In this document: positions 7,835-16,473 of the stretch, in pieces
How positions within the stretch are numbered: the first letter of the stretch is position 1
Layout of the letters: every line of letters starts with the position of its first letter
Origin: an uncultured Alphaproteobacteria bacterium
GTDB taxonomy: Bacteria > Pseudomonadota > Alphaproteobacteria > Methylaequorales > Methylaequoraceae
Length of the DNA stretch: 64,000 nt
Reading direction: 5' to 3'
NCBI GenBank assembly: GCA_902563505.1
Contig: CACEXK010000001.1
Span: 221,711-285,710, forward strand
Position numbers and translations under genes: made by a program
The notes under the pieces: generated by a model
What the model saw: the letters and a program-made list of their open reading frames with translations, nothing else
Told to the model about the DNA's origin: nothing
The model's database searches: none

Positions 7835-9133
7835 TTATCTAAAATTTATTATTTGTTGTTTTGAAAAATTAAAATTTGGTTCAATTGATTCGTACTTTAT
7901 ATTAGCAAATGTTTTAAGTATAGAATCAAGAATTATCTTAGCCCCTTCAACGGGTACTGCCATACCAATTTGTTTTCTAACACTTTCTTTAGATCCATAA
8001 AATTCAAAATTATCGGGAAATGTTTGTAATCTAGCACGCTCTCTATTTGTTAGAGCTCTGTTCTCTATCCAATGATAAACATGAGTGCCACCTCCTCCGC
8101 TTCCAGTAACTGTATACGCAGGCTTTTTTGGATCTAAGCGTTTATAGATCATAGAAAGCTTAGCTCCTTTTACATTTAATTTTAGATGATCAGGTATTTG
8201 AGCTGTCCAGGCATTTTCACCAGGATTGATATGCTTTAATCTTTCAATAACATTCAAACTTTGTTTTGTTAATTCATGATTTAGAGAGTTTTTATTTATA
8301 GGAGGATCATTGATCGCTTCTTTACAACTTTTATAATTATTAGACGAAGTTGGTTTGGGAATATTAAATTTCAAACCAAGGTCTTTCCTAAAACCAATAA
8401 TTATATATCTATGTCTTGATTGAGGTATGCCATATTCTTCAAATTTATAGAGATGCGTTGTTAGCTCATAGCCAAATTTTCCTGCATTCTCAAGTTCTTC
8501 CAAAATTTTTTGAAATGCAAAACCAGAATTTGCATTTGAAATTCCGGAAACATTTTCTGCAAATATAAATTTAGGATTCTTTTGTTTTATATAATTCACT
8601 CCGTAAGAATAAAGTGGGCCGTATTTACCAGCTAAACCCTTGGTCTCTCCGACATTACTAAAGTCATTACAAGGAAAACCATAAAGGAATCCATCTACAT
8701 AAGGTAGATGATTAATATCTATATTCTTAATATCTTCACAAATTACTCGTGATTGATTCTCATCTTTCAAAATATTCTTTTGGAATGTTGTGCAACTATC
8801 CTGGTGATTATCTGTTGCCCAAAGATGCTTAAAATTAAATTTATTTCCCTTATGATTAAAACCTGCTTTTTTTGCTGCTAACCCTATACCACCAGGACCA
8901 CAATACATTTCCCCGATTGTAAAAGTACCTTTTTTTTGTTTAGTGTTATTATCCAAAAGTTTAGTCGGATAACTTTTTGGTATTTCTTTATTTGGTTTTG
9001 AAAGAAATTTTAAAATAAGTTCTCTAAGTTTTTCAGATGGTTTGACCCCTAAATTATGGCATGCTAATTTGAAGTCAGAAGATAATTTATTGGGAATACG
9101 AAACTGAAATTTAGAGTTGCTCATTTTGTCCAT
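7835..9133 (-). CDS. DNA (cytosine-5-)-methyltransferase with N-terminal ribbon-helix-helix-like domain
   Basis: This 432-aa enzyme has the ordered C5-methyltransferase motifs: SAM-binding MYCGPGGIGLAAKKAG near residue 74, catalytic GFPCNDFSN near 147-155 (PC dipeptide), FAENVSGI near 191, QSRHRYIIIG near 238, a target-recognition region of about 260-345, ALTNRERARLQTFPDNFEF near 358, and GMAVPVEGAKII near 389. Residues about 6-50 precede motif I and fit a ribbon-helix-helix: a short strand KFQFRIPNKL, helix SSDFKLACHNLG, then LRELILKFLSK. Some cytosine methyltransferases repress their own operons through an N-terminal DNA-binding domain; that role here is inferred. It is divergent from the endonuclease gene with a 56-bp gap. 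Met4 is an alternative start. Confidence 0.93.
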   Translation of the reverse strand: MDKMSNSKFQFRIPNKLSSDFKLACHNLGVKPSEKLRELILKFLSKPNKEIPKSYPTKLLDNNTKQKKGTFTIGEMYCGPGGIGLAAKKAGFNHKGNKFNFKHLWATDNHQDSCTTFQKNILKDENQSRVICEDIKNIDINHLPYVDGFLYGFPCNDFSNVGETKGLAGKYGPLYSYGVNYIKQKNPKFIFAENVSGISNANSGFAFQKILEELENAGKFGYELTTHLYKFEEYGIPQSRHRYIIIGFRKDLGLKFNIPKPTSSNNYKSCKEAINDPPINKNSLNHELTKQSLNVIERLKHINPGENAWTAQIPDHLKLNVKGAKLSMIYKRLDPKKPAYTVTGSGGGGTHVYHWIENRALTNRERARLQTFPDNFEFYGSKESVRKQIGMAVPVEGAKIILDSILKTFANIKYESIEPNFNFSKQQIINFR

Positions 9134-9189
9134 ACAAACACTGCAACATATAAAGAAAAAATTTTCAATAAATTTTTTAATTATAGACT

Positions 9190-10125
9190 ATGCTTACAGA
9201 TGATTTATATCAAACTGTTTTATTAAAACCAGTAAGAGAACTAGCAAACAAATTATTCATAGTTAGTGGTTATGCATCCGCAACATTTTCTAGAAGACAT
9301 CTTCTTGAAGTACTTAAGATAAATAAAGATATTAAAATTTCTTTAATTATTGGTATGAGTTCCAATAAAAAAGACCATTCAGCTTTTCTAGACTTAGTTA
9401 AAAATTATTCATCAAACTTCAAAGCATATTATTTCAATGGAAAACCCGAGGTTCACGCAAAGCTCTATGCGTGGTATAAAAACGAAGAACCATTTATTGG
9501 TTATTCAGGTTCTTCAAATTATAGTCAATTTGGTTTTTTTAAAATGATGCAGCAGAATAATATTGTTGAAGACAATCCAAATGAGATTTATGATTATTTT
9601 AATTCTTTAATTTCAGATGCAGTTTCCGTTAGTAAATATGAAGTAAAAGAACGAGAAAAAGTAGAATTTGATTCTATTGAAGGTTCTCTTACCCCAGGAC
9701 AAATTGAATGGTTAAAAATTGATGAATCAGTGAGGATAAGTTTCCTATCCAGTGATGGCAACCTTCCCTCTAGAAGTGGTTTAAATTGGGGACAAAGACC
9801 TGAATTAAATAGAGAACCAAATCAAGCATATCTTTCAATTAAATCTGATGCTAGAAGAGAAGGTTTTCTTCCTGAAAAGGGTTTTTCTTTTACACTTATA
9901 ACTGATGATAAAAAGTCAATGGATTGCAGTGTTCAGCAAGATGGTCGAAAGGCAATTTCAACTACTAATGATAACAGTGAGTTAGGCAGATATTTTAGAG
10001 AACGATTGAATGTTAAGTTAGGTAAATTAGTAAAAAAAGAAGATTTAATAAACTATGGTAGAACAGATTTTTTATTAAAGAAGTTAGATGATGAAACCTT
10101 TATGTTAGACTTTAGTAATAAATAA
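9190..10125 (+). CDS. NgoFVII-like restriction endonuclease, phospholipase-D fold
   Basis: This 311-aa protein has a phospholipase-D-type nuclease N-terminus: strands LFIVSGYAS and ISLIIGMSS, then EVHAKLYAW with His89 and Lys91, and FIGYSGSSNYSQ with Ser108/Asn110. One such half-site per chain implies a dimeric active site, as in BfiI- and NgoFVII-type enzymes. The C-terminal half (from about 165) resembles the DNA-binding domain of the NgoFVII family, with GFLPEKGFSFTLITDD and a final FMLDF strand. It pairs with the divergent methyltransferase as a type II restriction pair. The recognition sequence cannot be read from the sequence. The ATPase operon next door may modify or extend its activity. 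Confidence 0.85.
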   Translation: MLTDDLYQTVLLKPVRELANKLFIVSGYASATFSRRHLLEVLKINKDIKISLIIGMSSNKKDHSAFLDLVKNYSSNFKAYYFNGKPEVHAKLYAWYKNEEPFIGYSGSSNYSQFGFFKMMQQNNIVEDNPNEIYDYFNSLISDAVSVSKYEVKEREKVEFDSIEGSLTPGQIEWLKIDESVRISFLSSDGNLPSRSGLNWGQRPELNREPNQAYLSIKSDARREGFLPEKGFSFTLITDDKKSMDCSVQQDGRKAISTTNDNSELGRYFRERLNVKLGKLVKKEDLINYGRTDFLLKKLDDETFMLDFSNK

Positions 10126-10145
10126 TAATCAAAAACCTGGCCTTT

Positions 10146-10290
10146 TCCCTGTCTCTCCGCCACTATCTGAAAGCCCCAGAATCCCTTCACTTTAGAGCCT
10201 TGGTTTTGTAATTTTACCCCCCAAGATTACCCCCCATAAATATATCGACCGGGGGAAGAAAAATACCCCGGCTTGTTTTGGTTGTTATAG
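10146..10290 (+). repeat. Right direct repeat (att-like) of the restriction island
   Basis: This 145-bp stretch matches 3381-3526, starting with the same 20-bp core TCCCTGTCTCTCCGCCACTA that forms the tRNA-Ser 3' end. It is preceded by AAAACCTGGCCTTT, a sequence also found before the copies at 10610 and 16474. Together with the left copy it bounds a 6.7-kb island carrying only defence genes. Confidence 0.8.
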
Positions 10291-10419
10291 TGTCTTTATT
10301 TTCCCAATAAATTATTGAAATAGTCATAATTTATTTCTACATATTATATTACTTGTTTAGTTAATAAATTTTTTGTTCAATATAGATTTTATCAGAGTTT
10401 TAGGAGTTCTCAGATTTTT

Positions 10420-10521
10420 ATGAAAATTGAAATTAAACCCAAAATAGTAATTAGATTTCTACTTATCTTTTGGACTTGTACTTTTACCATTTGGTTTTTA
10501 TTTAAAACCTTCGTGAGATAA
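10420..10521 (+). CDS. Possible 33-aa single-span membrane protein
   Basis: The frame MKIEIKPKIVIRFLLIFW continues into a hydrophobic stretch and ends in KTFVR. It would be a basic N-terminus plus one transmembrane helix with a short basic tail. A TAGGAG sequence lies about 13 bp upstream of the ATG, slightly too far. A hairpin with a T-rich tail lies about 50 bp downstream at 10575-10610. It is the only plausible gene in the 10.29-10.61 kb interval between two att-like copies. Coding status is uncertain. Confidence 0.3.
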   Translation: MKIEIKPKIVIRFLLIFWTCTFTIWFLFKTFVR

Positions 10522-10574
10522 GAGAAAAAATGTTTCTAAAGATTCACTTCAATACTTGTTAATTAAAAAACAAA

Positions 10575-10610
10575 CAGGTTTTATTTTGCCTAAATAAAAC
10601 CTGGTCTTTT
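10575..10610 (+). terminator. Hairpin with T-rich tail before the third att-like core
   Basis: CAGGTTTTATTT (10575-10586) and AAATAAAACCTG (10592-10603) form a perfect 12-bp stem around TGCCT, followed by GTCTTTT. It could terminate transcription from the small frame at 10420. Its right arm overlaps the ACCTGG sequence that precedes the other att-like copies. Confidence 0.55.
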
Positions 10611-10629
10611 CCCTGTCTCTCCGCCACTA
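10610..10629 (+). repeat. Third copy of the tRNA-Ser 3' att core
   Basis: TCCCTGTCTCTCCGCCACTA is identical over 20 bp to the tRNA-Ser 3' end at 3381-3400 and to 10146-10165. Upstream AAAACCTGGTCTTTT matches the flank of the 10146 and 16474 copies, while the downstream sequence (ACCCCCCCTAACCC) differs. It marks a second insertion or deletion boundary only 444 bp from the previous copy. Confidence 0.75.
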
Positions 10630-10696
10630 ACCCCCCCTAACCCTATCATTTCTGTGCTTCTACGGGCTTTAAATTGGCTTTTTATAACTAAAATAG

Positions 10697-11317
10697 TTAG
10701 ACTTCTTTATTTAAAGCTATCAAACGAAATCTACCACCTTTGTATCTATTATCATTATTAGTAATCATCTCTATAATATTTAGACTTTGATGAAGTATCT
10801 CTATTCCAATTGCATAATCATGTTTAATTTTTAAAGCATGTGATAATATTGATCTTATAGTACCTGCATGCGAAATAATCACTATATCTTTACCTTCCAA
10901 TACATTTAAATTTTCAAGCCAAATTCCAACTCTCTTAGATTGCTCTTTAAAGCTTTCTCCATTAGGAGGTGAAATATCAGGAGAAATAAATGAAAAATTG
11001 TGTTTTGTTTTACTTTTTTTTAAAATTTCCCAAACCTCAGAAATTTTTTTTCCTGACCAATCACCAAAATTTTGTTCAATTAATTTATTTTCATGTACCA
11101 TTTTAGAATAAGAAATAAATTTTGATAAAGCTTCTGCAGTTTGAATTGCTCTTTTTAAAGGACTAACATACCATACGCAATTATTTGGAATTAAAGCTGC
11201 CAACATTTTAAGCTGATTATTTTTTATAATTGCATCAGGGTTATGCTTTGGAAAACAATCCTTAATCTGCTTTGCAGGTGCATGCCGGATTAAATATAAT
11301 TTTACTGGCTTAATCAA
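10697..11317 (-). CDS. cobC: Alpha-ribazole phosphatase CobC (histidine phosphatase superfamily)
   Basis: This 206-aa protein starts with the phosphohistidine motif LYLIRHAPAK (RHA in place of the common RHG). It continues with YVSPLKRAIQTAEAL near residue 52, ENKLIEQNFGDWSGK near 82, and the second catalytic histidine in IVISHAGTIRSIL near 148. The family removes the phosphate from alpha-ribazole 5'-phosphate (or adenosylcobalamin 5'-phosphate) late in cobalamin nucleotide-loop assembly. It overlaps the cobS-like gene by 4 bp and follows cobT, so context makes CobC more likely than a general phosphoglycerate mutase. Confidence 0.85.
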   Translation of the reverse strand: MIKPVKLYLIRHAPAKQIKDCFPKHNPDAIIKNNQLKMLAALIPNNCVWYVSPLKRAIQTAEALSKFISYSKMVHENKLIEQNFGDWSGKKISEVWEILKKSKTKHNFSFISPDISPPNGESFKEQSKRVGIWLENLNVLEGKDIVIISHAGTIRSILSHALKIKHDYAIGIEILHQSLNIIEMITNNDNRYKGGRFRLIALNKEV

Positions 11318-12099
11318 TTTACGGTAACCGTGACGATAATAATTCCCAAAAGAAATACTAACTCAGTTAAAAATGCAATTGCTCCCAAAATATCCCCAGT
11401 TATTCCTCCAAGTGCTTTTTTAGACTTCAATCCTATTATAGAAATTATCAATGCCATTAGTATACCACCAAGCAATATTCCATAAAAAGGAAAAATTACT
11501 GATGTGGGCAAAGCCCAAATCACAGTAGCTAAAAATAAATTTTTATGTGAAATTATTCCAACAACACTCCCCATTTTAACAAATCTTGAATTATTAAAAA
11601 AATTTCTCGAAAATATGATTGCTAATTTACCAGAGGCAAAACCAACTGATAGAATAGATACTAACGAGTATCCGTATTCAACTAAAGTCGACAATAGTCC
11701 CAGTCTAGTTAATAACCCTAAAATTAATGCAACGACTCCGTATGTTCCTAAGCGACTATCATGAATAATTTTATTAATTCTTTCTGGAGATCCTCCTGCC
11801 CCTAAACCATCTGCAGTATCAGCTAATCCATCCTCATGAAATGCTCCAGTCAAAATGACACTCAGAGTAATAGCAATTATACAAGATACAAAAATCGGTA
11901 ATCCTAAGAAAATTAAAAAATCACCAAGCACTCCTGACAGTCCCCCTATAAGAAATCCTACAAGAGGAAAAGCCCAGGCAGCCTTTGTTAAGTTTGGTGC
12001 TTTATCTGAAAAAAAAGACCACTTAATTGGTATTCGTGTAAAAAACATAACTGTTGCAAAAAAATCTATCACATATTTATTTTTTATTATCACTCGCAT
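11314..12099 (-). CDS. cobS: Adenosylcobinamide-GDP ribazoletransferase CobS
   Basis: This 261-aa integral membrane protein has about six to seven hydrophobic spans. CobS hallmarks are FFTRIPI near residue 20, AWAFPLVGFLIGGL near 42, the catalytic acidic segment GAFHEDGLADTADGLGAG near 86, and RINKIIHDSRLGTYGV near 105. CobS joins adenosylcobinamide-GDP to alpha-ribazole (phosphate) at the inner membrane, the last assembly step. It starts 2 bp after the cobT stop and overlaps cobC by 4 bp, forming a tight leftward operon. Length is normal for the family. Confidence 0.95.
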   Translation of the reverse strand: MRVIIKNKYVIDFFATVMFFTRIPIKWSFFSDKAPNLTKAAWAFPLVGFLIGGLSGVLGDFLIFLGLPIFVSCIIAITLSVILTGAFHEDGLADTADGLGAGGSPERINKIIHDSRLGTYGVVALILGLLTRLGLLSTLVEYGYSLVSILSVGFASGKLAIIFSRNFFNNSRFVKMGSVVGIISHKNLFLATVIWALPTSVIFPFYGILLGGILMALIISIIGLKSKKALGGITGDILGAIAFLTELVFLLGIIIVTVTVN

Positions 12100-12101
12100 A
12101 A

Positions 12102-13118
12102 TTAATTTTTTTTGCTAACACCAGCTTCAGAAAATGATGCCATTTTATTGTGTGTAACTAGAGCAGCTTTAATTATTAAGGAAGCAACAGCAGCACCACT
12201 TGCTTCTCCAAGTCTCATATTTAGATCTAGTATAGGTTCCTTTTTTAATTTCAAAATAATACCTTTGTGACCTGGTTCTGATGATAAATGAGAAATTAGA
12301 CAATGTTCCAAAATATTCTTGTTAAAAATAGTTAGCGTAGCAGCAGAGGCTGTTGAAACAAAACCATCTAATAAAATCGGTATTCCTCTTACTCTTGCAG
12401 CAATTACTGATCCTACAATTGCTGCCATCTCTCTTCCACCAAAACATGACAAAATTTCAATTACACTATCAAATTTTTTTCCGTGTAATTTTAATCCTTT
12501 TTTAATTACAGAAATTTTGTTTTTAAGATTCCTTTCTGATATACCAGTTCCTAATCCTGTCCACTTTTTAGTAGAAGCATTAAAAAGAGCACAAGAAATA
12601 GCTGTTGCTGATGTAGTATTTGAGATACCCATCTCACCAAGTATTAATAAGTCGCATTTTTTTGGAACTGAATTATATCCTAATTTCATAGCAGAAAATG
12701 TTTCACTAAGATTCATTGCTTTTTCCTCTGAAAAATCTTTTGTAGGCTTTTCAAGATTTATTGGAATAACTGATAGTTTAATATTTGATAAATCACACAA
12801 TTGATTAATTGCAGCTCCACCATTCTTAAAATTTTTTACCATTTGTTTTGTTACTTCAGATGGATAAGCTGATACATTTTTTTTTGCTACTCCGTGATTT
12901 CCAACAAAAACAAGGCACTGAAAATTATTCATTGTTGGCTTTTCTTTTTTTTGCCAACCTGCCATCCATATTGCATATTTTTCTAATTTACCCAAACTTC
13001 CTTTTGGTTTTGTTAAGCTATTTTGATGGTTTTTAGCTAAATTAGCATAATACTTGTCAAATTGTTTGTATTGAACCTCACCATTAAGAAATTTTCTAAT
13101 GATATTTTTATTGATCAT
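12102..13118 (-). CDS. cobT: Nicotinate-nucleotide--dimethylbenzimidazole phosphoribosyltransferase CobT
   Basis: This 338-aa protein has the CobT signatures LTKPKGSLGKLEKYAIW near residue 35, VFVGNHGVAKKNVSAYP near 70, GEMGISNTTSATAI near 157, and the catalytic-Glu segment NMRLGEASGAAVAS near 300. It makes alpha-ribazole 5'-phosphate from nicotinate mononucleotide and the lower-ligand base, feeding CobS and CobC encoded directly downstream. It is the first gene of the leftward cobT-cobS-cobC unit. Its start faces the COG0523 GTPase gene across a 168-bp gap carrying a Zur-box candidate. No cobalamin riboswitch could be made out upstream. Confidence 0.95.
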   Translation of the reverse strand: MINKNIIRKFLNGEVQYKQFDKYYANLAKNHQNSLTKPKGSLGKLEKYAIWMAGWQKKEKPTMNNFQCLVFVGNHGVAKKNVSAYPSEVTKQMVKNFKNGGAAINQLCDLSNIKLSVIPINLEKPTKDFSEEKAMNLSETFSAMKLGYNSVPKKCDLLILGEMGISNTTSATAISCALFNASTKKWTGLGTGISERNLKNKISVIKKGLKLHGKKFDSVIEILSCFGGREMAAIVGSVIAARVRGIPILLDGFVSTASAATLTIFNKNILEHCLISHLSSEPGHKGIILKLKKEPILDLNMRLGEASGAAVASLIIKAALVTHNKMASFSEAGVSKKN

Positions 13119-13214
13119 ATTGAGAGTGTAATGATTATAATTTGTTTTTCAATTTATAAGCTTTCATAAATTTAAATAAATACAAATAATAATTTACTAA
13201 ATAAATTTATTCTT

Positions 13215-13236
13215 GAAATGTTACATTATAACACTT
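13215..13236. promoter_or_regulatory. Zur-box candidate between cobT and the COG0523 GTPase gene
   Basis: TGTTACATTATAACA (13219-13233) is an inverted repeat TGTTA-N5-TAACA flanked by GAAA and CTT, the form expected of alphaproteobacterial Zur operators. Two nearly identical 15-mers occur at 17972 (ZnuD-like operon) and 21597 (zur). It lies 54 bp before the preferred GTPase start and could also affect the divergent cobT. Confidence 0.7.
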
Positions 13237-13286
13237 AATATGTGTCTTTTGATTTTAACTTAATTAAATTTTGTGGAGAATTAATT

Positions 13287-14501
13287 ATGAAAGTTTTAGA
13301 TAAAAAACTTCCAGTCACAGTATTGTCGGGATTCCTTGGTGCAGGCAAAACAACTCTTTTAAATCACATCCTTAACAATCGACAAGGTCTCAAGGTTGCA
13401 GTAATTGTAAACGATATGAGTGAAGTAAATATTGATGCTAATCTAGTAGAACGTGGAGGTGGTAACTTATCTCAAACTGAAGAGAAACTTGTAGAAATGA
13501 GTAATGGATGTATTTGTTGTACTTTACGTGAAGATCTTTTGTTACAAGTTAGAGAATTAGCAACTGAAGGTAAATTTGATTACTTACTTATAGAAAGTAC
13601 TGGTATCTCTGAACCTTTACCAGTGGCAACTACTTTTGACTTTCGTGATGAGGATGGAGCGAGTTTATCTGATGTAGCAAAACTTGACACAATGGTGACC
13701 GTTGTAGATGCTGCAAATCTTATCAAAAATTACAGTTCCACTGATTTTTTAAAAGATAAAGGAGAAAGTCTAGAAGATGATGAACGAACACTTGTTGACC
13801 TTCTTGTCGAACAAATTGAGTTTGCCAATGTAATTCTATTGAATAAGATTGACTTAATATCCTCTGAAGAATTAAAAACTGTTAAAGCAATTATAAGTGG
13901 GCTTAATACTGAGGCAAAAGTTTTTGAATGCTCACACTCCACCGTCAATCTAAAAGAAGTTATTGGAACTGCTTTGTTTGATCTTAAACAAGCTCATACA
14001 CATCCTTTGTGGGCAAAAGAACTCTATAACTTTAAAGATCATGTTCCTGAAACAGAAGAGTATGGCATTACAAGTTTCGTATATTTAGCCCGTGAACCAT
14101 TTGATCCATCCAAAATTCATAATTTTTTTAATCAAGAATGGCCAGGTGTAATTAGATCTAAAGGCTTTTTTTGGATTTCAAGTCGACCTGAATTTATTGG
14201 TGAAGTTTCTCAGGCAGGTGCTTTTGTTCGTCATCAGGGAATTGGTAGATGGTGGACTTCTGTACCAAAAGATCGTTGGCCAGAAGGTCCTGATTTTGAT
14301 GCGTTAATGGATAAATATTGGAATAAAGATTTTGGTGACCGTCGACAAGAAATTGTTTTTATAGGTTTAAAATCTGAGATGGATGAAAAGAATATTCGTG
14401 AGAGACTGGATGCTTGTTTGATAAAGAACTATCTTGAAGATCCCAATTCATATCATAAAGCCCTTGATCCCTTTCCAGTATGGTTTCAGAAAGTAGCTTA
14501 A
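13287..14501 (+). CDS. COG0523/CobW-family GTPase, probable zinc metallochaperone
   Basis: From the ATG at 13287 the protein has 404 residues; this start has GGAGA about 8 bp upstream, and a GTG at 13242 would add 15 residues. Motifs in order: Walker [13 protein letters not shown] near residue 14, [14 protein letters not shown] near 41, the metal-binding [11 protein letters not shown] (GCxCC) near 73, [13 protein letters not shown] near 97, NKIDL near 188, and a CobW C-terminal domain from about 270. COG0523 GTPases deliver metals with GTP hydrolysis. The Zur-type box upstream points to a zinc-starvation member rather than cobalt-chelatase CobW, despite the adjacent cobT. Confidence 0.88.
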   Translation: MKVLDKKLPVTVLSGFLGAGKTTLLNHILNNRQGLKVAVIVNDMSEVNIDANLVERGGGNLSQTEEKLVEMSNGCICCTLREDLLLQVRELATEGKFDYLLIESTGISEPLPVATTFDFRDEDGASLSDVAKLDTMVTVVDAANLIKNYSSTDFLKDKGESLEDDERTLVDLLVEQIEFANVILLNKIDLISSEELKTVKAIISGLNTEAKVFECSHSTVNLKEVIGTALFDLKQAHTHPLWAKELYNFKDHVPETEEYGITSFVYLAREPFDPSKIHNFFNQEWPGVIRSKGFFWISSRPEFIGEVSQAGAFVRHQGIGRWWTSVPKDRWPEGPDFDALMDKYWNKDFGDRRQEIVFIGLKSEMDEKNIRERLDACLIKNYLEDPNSYHKALDPFPVWFQKVA

Positions 14502-14724
14502 ATTAGAGTAAAACCGAACCTTTTCTGACTGGTCGTGGAAGCTGAAATAAAAGTTCCTAATTATCTAACTCTCTGATTTCATTTAGGAGTTACAATCGAC
14601 AAAGGATTCACTGGGAGTTTGATTTTTTCTCCTAAAAATAAATTCATAATCAACATTATTTTATCTCAAGGGGTGAAACGGAAATTATGTTTTTTTTCCA
14701 TACATTCCTGGCTATAATAATTTT

Positions 14725-15771
14725 GTGAGAATTTTGCTGAACAAATTACCAAAAAAAGAAACTGATTATTTATTTTCAATTTATTGCGATCTCAAGAAAA
14801 AATATTCAAAAGATTATAGATTTAATGCAGAGTGTGAAGTTTGCAGTTGTAAAGATTATAGTGTTTTGGGAAATGATGTAATTCGCTTGTCTAATACCAG
14901 ACTTTATATAATTGAAAAAGATGAAAAACTTATTATTTGCAATGAATGTGGATGCATTAGAAAATCCCATATTTATTCATCAAATTATTATTTTGAGTAT
15001 GTGAATAGTCTATATGATGTTGTTCCATATTGTGTGGACATCAAAATGGTTCAAAAAGCAAAATTAAGGTCTCAATTCATTAAAGATTGTTTTCAAGAAA
15101 ATCCTAGAGATGTTAATAGTATATTAGAGATATCAAGTTATGATGGAGTAACTCTTAATTACCTTTATAATTTCTTTAGAAAAAAATCTTTATCTGATTA
15201 TATATATCCATGCGTGGTTGGCATCGAGCCAACATCGCAGGCTGTAAAATTTTCAATGGATGAATATCCTCATCTTAAAGGAAGAATAGTTAATGATTTA
15301 GCAGAACATTTAGATTTTAATTTATTTGAGTTCAATTTGGATGTAATTGTTTCAAGTCATGCATTAAGAATGATTACTAAACCTAAGAAAGTAATTTCAG
15401 GTATTGCATTAAAAGTTAATGACAATGCAGTTTTTGTTATTGATGAAGGTAGTTTTATAAACACTACTATTAACTCAATGCAGACCCACCAGTTGTATCG
15501 TCAATTTTCTCAGCAAAAGATCAACTATTTTACAAATCACGGTTTAAAATATTTAATGGAATCAAATAATTTTAAGTTTTCTAAATCAATGGTATATGAT
15601 TCGGTTGACCTGCAAGGAGTATTAATGGGTTTTATATATGACCCATCCATAAAGGAAGATGAGCATGATCTAGAATTAAGTAAAACGGCTTCAAATTATT
15701 GCGTAATGTTTTGGAAAGAATTACAAAAAAATAAAAAAGATTTTTTGTATTATTTGGAAACTGTTGGTTGA
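14725..15771 (+). CDS. SAM-dependent methyltransferase-like protein with N-terminal zinc-ribbon-like region
   Basis: This 348-aa soluble protein starts at GTG 14725. Two cysteine pairs, CEVCSC near residue 36 and CNECGC near 72, form a zinc-ribbon-like module as in sugar C-methyltransferases of the Methyltransf_13 type. A Rossmann-like region follows: VNSILEISSYDGVTLNYLY near 131 as motif I, GIEPTSQAV near 166, and VIVSSHALRM near 209. The glycine content of motif I is low. A 13-codon frame (14687-14728) with a good ribosome site overlaps the start and could couple translation. Substrate unknown. The gene stands alone between the GTPase gene and a 2OG-oxygenase gene. Confidence 0.6.
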   Translation: MRILLNKLPKKETDYLFSIYCDLKKKYSKDYRFNAECEVCSCKDYSVLGNDVIRLSNTRLYIIEKDEKLIICNECGCIRKSHIYSSNYYFEYVNSLYDVVPYCVDIKMVQKAKLRSQFIKDCFQENPRDVNSILEISSYDGVTLNYLYNFFRKKSLSDYIYPCVVGIEPTSQAVKFSMDEYPHLKGRIVNDLAEHLDFNLFEFNLDVIVSSHALRMITKPKKVISGIALKVNDNAVFVIDEGSFINTTINSMQTHQLYRQFSQQKINYFTNHGLKYLMESNNFKFSKSMVYDSVDLQGVLMGFIYDPSIKEDEHDLELSKTASNYCVMFWKELQKNKKDFLYYLETVG

Positions 15772-15882
15772 AATAAGGATATTTTTAAAAAATTAAACAA
15801 AAATATTTGGTTATAAAATTTTATTTTTAGACAAAATAATAAAATTTAAATTTCAAATGAGTCAGAACCTAACTTTTATAAA

Positions 15883-16371
15883 TTAAAAATAATTTATGTT
15901 GATTGTCAACCTTATTTTTTCGTTCGTTGTTGTTGTACTATGATGAGGAATGTAAGAATTAAAATGGACAACTCTATTGGCAACAGATTCAATTTTACTA
16001 TCAATTTCTTTAAGATAAGTATATCCATCACAAGAATTCATCATTAATAACGCAGATTTACAATTAAAATCTTGGTCTCTATGTAATCCGTGTTTTATTA
16101 ATTCTTTAGTTTGTGGATAAAGATTTGCTTTAACCGTCATTAATGATTTTACTTTTAACTTTTTGAGTACCGGTTCTAGAAACTCAAAATAATCGCTACG
16201 AACTTGATTATCAAAATAAAAACAATGATTAAAATAAATTCCATCATCTTTATCTGGTTCCGCCACAGAGCTATTATAAAACCAGGGAAATGATGAATTA
16301 TTCATACTTTGGTGAATTTTTTTAAATTCCTGTATAGTTAAAAAATCATCTTCAAATTTTGCCATGCTCAA
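15883..16371 (-). CDS. 2-oxoglutarate/Fe(II)-dependent oxygenase-like protein (phage type)
   Basis: This 162-aa protein shows the facial triad of small 2OG-Fe(II) oxygenases: HGLHRDQDF near residue 99 (His-x-Asp), HHSTTTTNEKIRLTINI near 146 (distal His and the 2-oxoglutarate Arg), and the fold phrase NRVVHFNSYIPH. Such short enzymes are common in marine phages, where they are often annotated as prolyl hydroxylase-like; the substrate is unknown. It lies just inside the degenerate fourth att-like copy, which fits a mobile origin. The nearest neighbour is the convergent methyltransferase gene. Confidence 0.72.
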   Translation of the reverse strand: MSMAKFEDDFLTIQEFKKIHQSMNNSSFPWFYNSSVAEPDKDDGIYFNHCFYFDNQVRSDYFEFLEPVLKKLKVKSLMTVKANLYPQTKELIKHGLHRDQDFNCKSALLMMNSCDGYTYLKEIDSKIESVANRVVHFNSYIPHHSTTTTNEKIRLTININYF

Positions 16372-16473
16372 TAATTCTTTTATAAATTATCTAATTAAGT
16401 TAACAATCTTATAATTTGCAATTTTTATTCCAAACTAACTAAATAATGCATTGTATATCATCAAACCTGGTCT

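Noticed and set aside
13119..13241. Possible cobalamin riboswitch before cobT
   Set aside because: The gap is short and I could not find the conserved B12-box or multi-stem layout; a Zur-type box explains the visible structure better.
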